This document shows, piece after piece, positions 1 through 6,230 of a stretch of DNA of 20,714 nucleotides. Origin of the DNA: an uncultured Collinsella sp. (lineage in GTDB: Bacteria > Actinomycetota > Coriobacteriia > Coriobacteriales > Coriobacteriaceae); NCBI GenBank assembly GCA_937937835.1, contig CALDBJ010000077.1, positions 1 through 20,714 on the forward strand. The letters are read 5' to 3'. The notes below the pieces were generated by a model, which was given only the letters and a program-made list of their open reading frames with translations, searched no databases and had not been told where the DNA came from. The position numbers were made by a program, and so were the translations under genes. The number at the start of each line of letters is the position of its first letter. Positions within the stretch are counted from its first letter, which is position 1.

Positions 1-264
1 GTCCATCTTGATGAATTCCAACGGCCGAGAATAGCATTCTTGCATATGACTGCGGAAAATGTTTGCCTTTATCGAGCATGGCCAACCCCATAACCATCAC
101 GGCGGAGAGAATGCCATTACGCTATCGCATGCTTCCGTCCGCAGGCCTTGCCAAAAGCTGACCAAAAGCTTGACGTCGCAGGTCAGAGCTTCAAAATATA
201 TTTCCACTCTCGGTAGACGGTCGCTACGACCCTCCCAACGGCATCAAAATCCAACCTTACAAAT
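1..264. other. No convincing gene; left edge of window
   Basis: I see no supported gene here. On the minus strand two overlapping short frames run to the left edge. One (roughly 100 down to 1) reads like a hydrophobic stretch followed by a basic segment, and another is interrupted by a stop near 105. Neither has a clear ribosome-binding site or a recognisable family motif. The stretch could be the degraded end of a gene lying to the left. A 79-codon plus-strand frame (59-298) has no ribosome-binding site and runs into the hairpin repeat, so I do not accept it. Confidence 0.4.
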
Positions 265-331
265 AGTTGCGGTGAAATACGGACTACATGGGCCATAAAA
301 GCCGGAAAACAGTCCGTATTTCACCGCAACT
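265..331. repeat. Long inverted repeat (copy 1 of GTTGCGGTGAAATA family)
   Basis: Two perfect 21-base arms (265-285 and 311-331) enclose a 25-base loop. The arms read as GTTGCGGTGAAATACGGACT and its reverse complement. A second member lies at 17455-17525 with the same arm sequence except for one base pair, which is changed on both sides so that pairing is kept. There is no T-tract on either side, so it is not a standard terminator. Such palindromes are typical of small non-coding mobile (REP/MITE-like) elements; that assignment is inference. Confidence 0.8.
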
Positions 332-362
332 TAGGAGGGGATGTGGGGTCCCCGGCATGTAT

Positions 363-401
363 ATGAAAACGGCTCTGGCACCAAATAGAGCCAAAGCCGT
401 T
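363..401 (-). terminator. Terminator of the tRNA-Pro/tRNA-Gly unit
   Basis: Read on the minus strand, a 12-base-pair stem (401-390 with 379-368, one G-U pair) closes a 10-base loop and is followed by TTTT. It lies 13 bases after the 3' end of tRNA-Gly and is the natural end of the two-tRNA transcript. The T-tract is short, so termination may be partial. Confidence 0.7.
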
Positions 402-413
402 AAAACTATCCTA

Positions 414-487
414 TGGAGCGGGCGACGGGAATCGAACCCGCGTCATCAGCTTGGAAGGCTGGGGTTCTACCATTGAACTACGCCCGC
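414..487 (-). tRNA. tRNA-Gly (anticodon TCC)
   Basis: The minus strand gives a complete 74-base cloverleaf. The 7-base-pair acceptor stem GCGGGCG/CGCCCGC lies at 487-481 and 424-418. There is a D arm with GTTCAATGGTAGAAC, an anticodon loop CTTCCAA (anticodon TCC, genomic 453-455), a T arm GGGTTCGATTCCC, discriminator U and an encoded CCA (416-414). It lies 6 bases downstream of tRNA-Pro and shares its promoter. Confidence 0.95.
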
Positions 488-493
488 AAGATA

Positions 494-570
494 TGGTCGG
501 GACGACAGGATTTGAACCTGCGACATCCTGCTCCCAAAGCAGGCGCGCTACCAAACTGCGCCACGTCCCG
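494..570 (-). tRNA. tRNA-Pro (anticodon TGG)
   Basis: A complete 77-base cloverleaf on the minus strand. The acceptor stem is CGGGACG/CGTCCCG, the D arm GCGCAGTTTGGTAGCGC, and the anticodon stem CCTGC/GCAGG closes loop TTTGGGA with anticodon TGG (genomic 534-536). The T arm is CAGGTTCAAATCCTG, followed by discriminator A and an encoded CCA at 496-494. It is the first gene of the two-tRNA unit. Confidence 0.95.
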
Positions 571-621
571 AAGGTGTTGAGCAGCTAAGGTCTAAACCTT
601 GCGTGTCCCAAAGCGAAGGAA

Positions 622-650
622 ATTATAGGGGAGACTCCCCGCCTGTGCAA
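622..650 (-). promoter_or_regulatory. Promoter of the tRNA-Pro/tRNA-Gly unit
   Basis: On the minus strand TTGCAC (650-645) and a consensus TATAAT (627-622) are separated by 17 bases, giving a sigma70-type promoter about 45 bases upstream of the tRNA-Pro 5' end. The spacer contains a perfect GGGGAG-N-CTCCCC palindrome (628-640). The promoter sits between the brnQ stop codon and the tRNAs, so the tRNAs need not depend on brnQ transcription. Confidence 0.8.
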
Positions 651-661
651 GCGCAGAAACC

Positions 662-2020
662 CTAGCTCCTCGAATGTGCGACAAAACGACTATGGAGCAG
701 ACCGATCACAAAGGCAACCACGGCAACCGGCGCCCACGCGGCTCCAATGTCCGCAAGCGGCAGCGCATCGAACGGCAGCCACGCGCCCGCAAAGAACGCA
801 TCGCGGACCGAGGTGATCACGCTCTGCACAGCAACCACGCCGCCGACCCACACCCACACCTGCGGATGAGCGTCGCAAAAGCCGTGCACCAGGCCCATCA
901 GTACCAGCACGATGGCAACGGGATACAAGGCGTTGAGCATGGGCACCGAGAACATAAGAATCACGTCGAGGCCCACATTGGAGAGCACGCACGAAAACGC
1001 TGCGAACACAAAGGCGAGAATCGCAAAGGGACGGCGCATGGCCTCCTCGGAGGCCTCCGCTCCCCCTTCGACCACATACGTCTCGCAGAAGTAACGCGAG
1101 CAGCAGCTGATAAGGCCAATACACACGTTCATGCAGGCGAGGAAGAAGATGGCGAAGACCACGACCGTGCCGGCAAGGCCAAAGTGCATGGAGGCAGAGC
1201 GGGCAAGGATGGCGGCGCCATTGGTAGCGTCGGGCATCACGGTGCCGAGCTGCATGCCGGCAAGGGCCAAGCCGCAATAGATAAAGGCCATGAGCACGCC
1301 GGCGATCACACCGGAGCGCGAAATCTCAAAGGCCACGCGCTTGTCATCGGTAACACCCAACTCGTGGATGGTCTCGGCGATGATAATTCCAAAGGCGAGC
1401 GACGCGAGCAGGTCCATGGTCTGGTAGCCGGTCAGAAAGCCCTGCACAGCAGCACCGGCATCGTAGGGAGCCTGAGGCGCGGCAGCCGGTCCCAGCGGCG
1501 AGATCACGGCGGCACCCACGACCAGCACGATGAGCGCAATGAGCGCGGGGCCCGTAATGCGACCGAGTACGCGTGTGATGACACCCGGGCGCAGCGTGAG
1601 CGCAAACGCGACGACGAAGAACCCGATGGCAAACACCAGACGTGCCGTGCCAAGCGAAACGCTCTCAGGTAGCAGCGGCACCAGCATTTCGAACGCCGTA
1701 GAGCTTGTGCGCGGAATGGCCAGGCACGGGCCGATGGCCAGGTAGACCGCCGCAACAAAGAACTCACCAAACTTGGGGTGCACGCGGCCGGCAAGCTCGC
1801 GCGCCGTTCCGGCAAGCGCGACGGCGATAAATCCCATGACGGGCAGGCCAATGGCGGCAATCAGAAAGCCGAGCATGGCGACCGGCGTGGCAGAACCTGC
1901 CTGCAACGCCAGCAGCGGCGGAATAATGAGGTTGCCGGCGCCAAAGAGCATCGAGAACAGGGCGATGCCGACGGTGACGACATGGTCGGAGCGCAGACCG
2001 CGCGGGGCGGATGAAGCCAT
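662..2020 (-). CDS. brnQ: Branched-chain amino acid:cation symporter BrnQ
   Basis: A 452-residue integral membrane protein of the LIVCS family (BrnQ), which imports leucine, isoleucine and valine with Na+ or H+ across the cytoplasmic membrane. The N-terminal segment is typical of the family: a first membrane helix with FGAGNLIIPP near residues 27-36. About twelve hydrophobic segments follow across the whole length, and family features include the GYQTMDLLASLAFG stretch near residue 200. Length matches the family (about 430-460). The start ATG at 2020 has AAAGG about 9 bases upstream. It lies 76 bases after the desulfurase gene, separated from it by a strong terminator, and is followed by the tRNA unit. 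Substrate preference among the branched amino acids cannot be read from sequence. Confidence 0.93.
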   Translation of the reverse strand: MASSAPRGLRSDHVVTVGIALFSMLFGAGNLIIPPLLALQAGSATPVAMLGFLIAAIGLPVMGFIAVALAGTARELAGRVHPKFGEFFVAAVYLAIGPCLAIPRTSSTAFEMLVPLLPESVSLGTARLVFAIGFFVVAFALTLRPGVITRVLGRITGPALIALIVLVVGAAVISPLGPAAAPQAPYDAGAAVQGFLTGYQTMDLLASLAFGIIIAETIHELGVTDDKRVAFEISRSGVIAGVLMAFIYCGLALAGMQLGTVMPDATNGAAILARSASMHFGLAGTVVVFAIFFLACMNVCIGLISCCSRYFCETYVVEGGAEASEEAMRRPFAILAFVFAAFSCVLSNVGLDVILMFSVPMLNALYPVAIVLVLMGLVHGFCDAHPQVWVWVGGVVAVQSVITSVRDAFFAGAWLPFDALPLADIGAAWAPVAVVAFVIGLLHSRFVAHSRS

Positions 2021-2040
2021 GAGAGCACCTTTCGAATCGA

Positions 2041-2073
2041 AACAAAAACGGGACGGGCAAAAGACCCGTCCCG
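2041..2073 (-). terminator. Rho-independent terminator after the desulfurase gene
   Basis: Minus-strand stem CGGGACGGG/CCCGTCCCG (2073-2065 with 2057-2049), 9 perfect base pairs with a 7-base loop, followed by TTTTTGTT (2048-2041). It begins 24 bases after the desulfurase stop codon and ends only 20 bases before the brnQ start. It should end the selenium-gene transcript. A TATACT-like sequence at 2081-2076 just upstream could start a brnQ transcript, in which case the hairpin would lie in the brnQ leader. Confidence 0.9.
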
Positions 2074-2096
2074 CAAGTATATACGCTCTAGCAGCT

Positions 2097-3236
2097 TTAG
2101 CAGGCTAAATCGCACAGAGCATCAATCGCGGTGTCGACTTCCTCGTCCGTGTTGAAATACCCAAACGAGAAGCGAACGACACCCTGGCGCTCGGTCCCCA
2201 GCGCGCGGTGCATGAGCGGAGCGCAATGGGCGCCGGGGCGCGTCGCAATCCCCCACCCTTGCATGAGCGCGTCCGAGATCTCGGCAGAGTCGATATCGCC
2301 CACGTTGAGTGAGACGATCGCCGAGCGCACGGGCTGGTCAAACGCACCGTAGAGCTTAATCCCCGGAATCTCGCGCACACCAGCAAGGAAGCGATCAGCG
2401 AGCGCACGCTCCTGGGCAGCAATCGCGTCGACCCCGCCCTGGGCCTCGATAAAGTCGAGACCAGCGGAAAGGCCCGCGATGCCATGGCCGTTGAGCGTAC
2501 CGGCCTCCAGGCGCGTGGGCCACTCCAGTGGTTGCAGCTCATCGAAGCTGTGTACACCGGTGCCGCCCATGGCCCAGGGCGCCACGTCGACGCCCTCCGC
2601 CACGGCCAGACCGCCGGTGCCCTGCGGGCCCATCAGTCCCTTGTGGCCGGTAAAGCACACGACGTCGAGGCCCATGGCATCCATGTCAATCTTCGCCGTG
2701 CCGGCAGACTGCGAGGCATCAACAATCACAAGCGCACCGGCCGCATGCGCGATGGCAGCCACGCGCGCAATGTCGACCGCGTTGCCGGTCACATTGGAGG
2801 CGTGCGTCACCACCACAGCACGCGTACCGGGCGTGACTAGCCGCTCGAGCTCGTCGTAGTCGAGCACGCCGCTCGCGTCACAGCCCGCATGTTCAACGGT
2901 CACACCCCGCTCTGCCGCCAGACGGTTGAGCGGACGTAGCACCGAGTTGTGCTCGAGCACCGTCGTGACCACACGGTCGCCGGGGCGCATCACGCCATTG
3001 ATGACGGTGTTGAGCGCCGCGGTTGAGTTGGGTGTAAAGCACACATGGTCCGCCCTCGGGCAACCCAAAAGGCGCGCGAGCTTGGCACGGCAAGCGTGAA
3101 TCGTACGAGCGGCATCGAGGGCACCCGACGTGGCGCCGCGCCCGGCATTGCCGAGCGAGCACATCGCCTGCGTCACGGCATCGATGACCGTCTGCGGCTT
3201 GTGCATGGTCGTCGCCGCGTTATCCAGATAGATCAT
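2097..3236 (-). CDS. Class-V aminotransferase fold cysteine desulfurase / selenocysteine lyase-like protein
   Basis: A 379-residue PLP enzyme of the NifS/SufS superfamily. It opens with the family sequence YLDNAATT (3-10). The PLP-binding aspartate is in VDASQSAG (D173) and the Schiff-base lysine in TGHKG (K199). The catalytic cysteine lies in the RPGAHCAPL loop (C338), where desulfurases form the persulfide. The family is known to release S from Cys or Se from Sec. The company of SelD, YedF and a DUF3343 gene suggests it mobilises selenium or sulfur for them; this matches the EF2568-type desulfurase subfamily found beside orphan selD genes. The chosen ATG (3236) overlaps the upstream stop codon (ATGA) and has GGGAGG 8 bases ahead, so the two genes are translationally coupled. 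A GTG 5 codons earlier is less likely. Confidence 0.88.
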   Translation of the reverse strand: MIYLDNAATTMHKPQTVIDAVTQAMCSLGNAGRGATSGALDAARTIHACRAKLARLLGCPRADHVCFTPNSTAALNTVINGVMRPGDRVVTTVLEHNSVLRPLNRLAAERGVTVEHAGCDASGVLDYDELERLVTPGTRAVVVTHASNVTGNAVDIARVAAIAHAAGALVIVDASQSAGTAKIDMDAMGLDVVCFTGHKGLMGPQGTGGLAVAEGVDVAPWAMGGTGVHSFDELQPLEWPTRLEAGTLNGHGIAGLSAGLDFIEAQGGVDAIAAQERALADRFLAGVREIPGIKLYGAFDQPVRSAIVSLNVGDIDSAEISDALMQGWGIATRPGAHCAPLMHRALGTERQGVVRFSFGYFNTDEEVDTAIDALCDLAC

Positions 3237-3484
3237 CGCACGACCTCCCACATATCAATCACGGTAAAGCCCTCGGTGGGAATGCCCGCCGCGGCGAGTT
3301 CGCCGCGCAGCAGCTCCTCATCGACAGGCAACGCCTTCCACGCCAGACCGCAGCCGGCAGCGACCTCCCCGGGCACGGGAATCGTTCGCCCGGGAAGGCC
3401 GCGCTCGACGCACAGGGACTCGCAACCCATGGCGGCCGCCGTGGTGGGAAACGTGATGACAAGCGCCGGGCGCTTCTCCCTCAT
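3233..3484 (-). CDS. DUF3343 putative Se/S carrier-like protein
   Basis: An 83-residue protein of the DUF3343 (Se/S carrier-like) family. It has the short N-terminal sheet followed by MGCESLC and the family's AAGCGLAWK cysteine motif near the middle, and ends in FTVIDMWEV. Family members occur beside YedF and SelD and are proposed, without firm biochemistry, to hand on selenium or sulfur as a persulfide or selenide. The start ATG at 3484 is preceded by TTGGAG. An in-frame TTG at 3499 would add five residues but lies on top of that ribosome-binding site. The stop overlaps the desulfurase start by ATGA, which is consistent with a donor-carrier pair made in fixed ratio. Confidence 0.82.
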   Translation of the reverse strand: MREKRPALVITFPTTAAAMGCESLCVERGLPGRTIPVPGEVAAGCGLAWKALPVDEELLRGELAAAGIPTEGFTVIDMWEVVR

Positions 3485-3503
3485 GGCAACTCCAACCAAT
3501 ACG

Positions 3504-4130
3504 CTACGGGCGCACGACGCGCACGGCCTGCTCCATCTTCTCCACGATCACGTACATGTTGGTGACCTCGCCCACCGCAAGCTGGTCTTTAATGCCATAG
3601 TGGTCCAGGCAGGTACCGCAGGTGAGAATCTCGACACCCTGCTCGGCCAGGCCCTTCAGGTCGTCGAGCACCGGCGAGCCCCCTACGGTGAGCTTGGCAC
3701 CGCCGTTGTAGAACAGCATAGTCGCGGGCAGCTCCTCCTGCTGCGTCACGGCAAAGATGAAGGCCTTCATGAGCTTGTGGCCCAGCTCGTCGTCGCCGCG
3801 GCCCATGCAGTCGGTGTAGACGGAAATGACGAGCTTGCCCTTGCCGGCGCTGGCATCACAGAAGGCAGCGCCATCCTGCTCGGGATCGGCCACGGCAACG
3901 GCGCCAGAAGTCGCCACGGTCACGTGCCACTCGGCGTCAGAAACCTTCTCGACCGAGGCCGTGCAGCCCTTCTCCTGCGCCATCTTGGAGATGTTCTTGA
4001 CGGCGGTCTCGTTGTCGACCGAGGTCACCACGGCACCCTCGCCATCAAGCTGTTTGAGTGCCTTAAGCGTCTTGACGACGGGCAGCGGGCAGGCATCGCC
4101 CATGGCATTGACTTCAATCTTGGTAGACAT
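3504..4130 (-). CDS. yedF: Sulfurtransferase-like selenium metabolism protein YedF
   Basis: A 208-residue two-domain protein. Residues 1 to about 75 form a TusA/SirA domain with the conserved CPLPVVKT motif (Cys near residue 14), the site that carries sulfur or possibly selenium in TusA-type proteins. Residues about 105-205 form a DsrE-like domain (YTDCMGRGDDELG at its start, then LFYNGGAKLTV and LTCGTCLDHYG). This architecture defines the YedF selenium-metabolism family, which travels with selD. I chose ATG 4130 because the TusA domain starts right there (MSTKIEVNAMG) and AAAGG precedes it. The frame stays open to 4295 but that would overlap the selD end. It lies 61 bases after selD and 19 before the DUF3343 gene. 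Its exact reaction is not established. Confidence 0.92.
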   Translation of the reverse strand: MSTKIEVNAMGDACPLPVVKTLKALKQLDGEGAVVTSVDNETAVKNISKMAQEKGCTASVEKVSDAEWHVTVATSGAVAVADPEQDGAAFCDASAGKGKLVISVYTDCMGRGDDELGHKLMKAFIFAVTQQEELPATMLFYNGGAKLTVGGSPVLDDLKGLAEQGVEILTCGTCLDHYGIKDQLAVGEVTNMYVIVEKMEQAVRVVRP

Positions 4131-4150
4131 AGCAAATACCTTTCGAAAGA

Positions 4151-4168
4151 ACCGTTCTAGAGAACGGT
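4151..4168 (-). other. Small hairpin between selD and yedF
   Basis: ACCGTTC-N4-GAACGGT, a perfect 7-base-pair inverted repeat in the 61-base selD-yedF spacer, just ahead of the yedF ribosome-binding site. It has no proper T-tract in the minus direction, so it is more likely an RNA-processing or stability element than a terminator. The function is inferred only from position. Confidence 0.4.
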
Positions 4169-4191
4169 AAACAGTTACATAAACGTGCGGG

Positions 4192-5241
4192 CTAGCGAAC
4201 AACGCGGACGGCAGGACCGCCCGGCTCCGCCTCGCACACGCGCCCGACAACGGCCGCGATGCACCCCTCGGCATCCAGGCGACGCGCAAGCTCATCTACA
4301 TCCGCCGCGGGCGCCGCGATGAGCAAACCACCCGAGGTCTGCGGATCGTACAGCGCATCCAACATGCCCGGCTCCAGGTCTTCGTCGGCAGCCACACGCG
4401 GGCCAAAGAAGTCCTGGTTGCGGTAGGAGCCCGCAGGGATAATGCCCAGACGTGCCATGTCGAGCACTTGATCAAAGAGCGGCACCGCTCCCGACGCAAG
4501 CTCAACCTGCACGCCCGAGCCCTCGGCCATCTCGCACGCGTGCCCGATCAGGCCAAAGCCCGTGACATCGGTGCAGCCGTGAAGCTCAAGTCCCTCGGAC
4601 AGACGAATCGGCGCCTCGTTGAGGGTGCGCATCGAGTCAAACATGGCTGCGGCCTCGTCCTGCTCGATGAGCTCGCCCTTAATGGCCGTGGTGATGATGC
4701 CCGAGCCGATCGCCTTGGTCAGCAGTAACGCATCGCCCGCGCGCGCGCCGCTGTTGGCGAGCATACGGTCAAGCGCGACAAAGCCGCTCACGGACAAGCC
4801 GTACTTAGGCTCGTCGTCGTTGATGGTGTGGCCGCCCGCGATGGAGCAACCCGCCTCGACGCACTTGTCGGCGCCGCCCGCCAGAATCTGACCGGCAACC
4901 TCGACACCCAAGCAACTGGGAATGCACAGCAGGTTCATGGCATGGCTCGGCCGCCCGCCCATGGCGTAGATGTCCGACAGTGAGTTTGCCGCGGCGATCT
5001 GGCCAAACAGAAACGGGTCGTCGACCATCGGTGGGAAGAAGTCGATGGACTGCACGAGTCCCAGGTTCTCCCCTACGCGGAAGACGCTCGCATCGTCGGA
5101 GGTATCGAACCCCACGAGCAAGTTGTCGTTATGCACATTGGGTAAATCGCCCAGGACCTGGGCGAGGGCTCCGGGGGCCAACTTAGCGGCTCAACCGCTC
5201 GCGGCCGTCATGGACGTGAGCCTCATCTGATCGCCTGTCAT
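4192..5241 (-). CDS. selD: Selenide, water dikinase SelD (selenophosphate synthase), selenocysteine-containing
   Basis: SelD makes selenophosphate from selenide and ATP, the selenium donor for Sec-tRNA, selenouridine and selenium-dependent molybdenum enzymes. Read from ATG 5241 (GGGGAGG 4-10 bases ahead), codon 17 is TGA (5193-5191) in the context LTSMTAASG-U-AAK. This aligns with the N-terminus of known SelD, where residue 17 is Cys or Sec and residue 20 is the essential Lys, here K20. Downstream are the ATP/metal-binding FDTSDDASV, the NSLSDIYAMGGRP segment, AGGHTI, DVTGFGLIGH and DPQTSGGLL, all SelD hallmarks. Full length is 349 residues, like E. coli (347). A start after the TGA (for example the TTG at 5181) would drop the catalytic Sec and Lys. 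It follows the activase gene by 69 bases and precedes yedF. The alternative, a nonsense mutation, is less likely given the conserved flanks and the hairpin described separately. Confidence 0.93.
5148..5193 (-). promoter_or_regulatory. Sec UGA codon and candidate bacterial SECIS hairpin in selD
   Basis: UGA (5193-5191) is followed 26 bases later by CGCCCAG-GTC-CTGGGCG (5164-5148), a perfect 7-base-pair stem. Its tip reads CAGGUCCUG, close to the AGGUCU loop with the GGU that SelB binds in E. coli fdhF. The loop lies about 33 bases after the UGA, at the far side of the usual distance for bacterial SECIS elements. The hairpin lies wholly inside the coding sequence, as expected in bacteria. SelB specificity differs between lineages, so exact recognition is inferred. 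Confidence 0.65.
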
Positions 5242-5310
5242 CGATACCTCCCCTCAAACACAAACAATGCTTCCCAGTATACGCATGAACGCGCTTCCAC
5301 GGCCGATACA

Positions 5311-6075
5311 TCACCCTAGTGCCTGTGCGCGAATCGCCGCGCCGATCGCTCCGGCAAAGCGAGCCTGGGGCGAGGTGGTCACCGGCGACCCCAGTAGCTC
5401 GCCCAACCGCTCCACCACGAAGGCGTTCTCGCACAGGCCACCGGTCAGGTAGTACGGGGCGCCCGCGGCCTGCCCGGCCATAGTGGCAACGCGCGACACG
5501 ACACTCTCGATCACGCCACGCGCAATGTTCTCGCGCGGCTCACCGCGACCGATCAGGCTGATAACCTCGCTTTCGGCAAACACCGTGCACATGCTGCTGA
5601 TCTTGGTGGGCTCGCCGGAACGCGCTAGGTCGGCCATCTGCTGCTGGGAAATGCCCAGGCGGTCGGCCATGATCTCCAAGAAGCGCCCCGTGCCGGCGGC
5701 GCACTTGTCGTTCATGGCAAACTTGGCCACGCGGCCACTTTTAAGCTGAATGACCTTGGTGTCCTGGCCGCCCACGTCAATCACCGTGCCGTGATCGCCA
5801 AACAGGCGCACGGCACCGGTGCCGTGGCAGGTAATCTCGGTCACGACCTTGTGCGCATAGGGCACGGCGACACGACCGTAGCCAGTCGCGACCACGCGAA
5901 CATCGTCGCCCGTCACGTCATAGCCGGCCGCTGCCAGTGCCTCGCGCAGCCGCTCGGAAGCATCGACCGAGGAGAACCCGGTTGGCTGCACGCACGTCCA
6001 CGCCACCGAACCCTCCCCGTCGACCACGGCAGTCTTAGCCGCCGTAGACCCGATATCGATCCCGATCCCTATCAT
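5311..6075 (-). CDS. 2-hydroxyacyl-CoA dehydratase activase (HgdC/YjiL-type ATP-dependent electron activator)
   Basis: A 254-residue member of the BadF/BadG/HgdC ASKHA-ATPase family. As a homodimer holding one [4Fe-4S] cluster it uses ATP to fire a low-potential electron into a partner dehydratase or double-cubane protein. Visible are the phosphate-binding GIDIGSTAAK (4-14), the second phosphate motif VIDVGGQDTKV (98-108), the cluster cysteines C125 in NDKCAAGTGRF and C163 in SSMCTVFAESEV, and the adenosine motif LTGGL (210-214). Length matches HgdC (about 260). ATG 6075 has GGGAG 8 bases ahead. It follows the two dehydratase-like genes in the same direction, so it is their probable activator, and it precedes selD by 69 bases. 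Confidence 0.92.
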   Translation of the reverse strand: MIGIGIDIGSTAAKTAVVDGEGSVAWTCVQPTGFSSVDASERLREALAAAGYDVTGDDVRVVATGYGRVAVPYAHKVVTEITCHGTGAVRLFGDHGTVIDVGGQDTKVIQLKSGRVAKFAMNDKCAAGTGRFLEIMADRLGISQQQMADLARSGEPTKISSMCTVFAESEVISLIGRGEPRENIARGVIESVVSRVATMAGQAAGAPYYLTGGLCENAFVVERLGELLGSPVTTSPQARFAGAIGAAIRAQALG

Positions 6076-6135
6076 GGCTCTCTCCCAATCTAAACATCAA
6101 AGGTAGCGGCGCGTTCAGGCGCCTTAGCTCTAGGT

Positions 6136-6230
6136 TTCTCAGGTGCCGGAGATTGCCCCGAAAGAGGAGCGCAGCGTACTATGGGTACGCAAGCGACGGT
6201 TTGAGGAGCAAGATCCGGTGCCTGAGGAAG
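6136..6230. repeat. Structured intergenic repeat, copy A
   Basis: A 95-base element filling most of the spacer between dehydratase paralogue 2 and the activase. It is an imperfect palindrome: outer arms (CAGGTGCCGGA with TCCGGTGCCTG) pair with two wobble positions, then an internal region with GAAAGAGGAGCGC, then a perfect GCGTAC...GTACGC hairpin (6174-6190). It is about 82 percent identical by eye (78 of 95 columns) to copy B at 7437-7530. It ends at the base before the stop codon of paralogue 2. There is no T-tract. Confidence 0.8.

Noticed and set aside
674..1672. 332-codon plus-strand frame opposite brnQ
   Set aside because: It is antisense to a clear membrane protein and has low-complexity His/Arg/Gly composition, as expected for a shadow frame in GC-rich DNA.
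4131..4295. N-terminal extension of yedF to 4295
   Set aside because: It would overlap the selD 3' end, lacks a ribosome-binding site, and the TusA domain begins exactly at ATG 4130.
5179..5181. TTG start at 5181 for selD giving a 329-residue protein
   Set aside because: It has no ribosome-binding site and removes the Sec17/Lys20 active-site segment, whereas ATG 5241 has a strong site and restores the conserved N-terminus.
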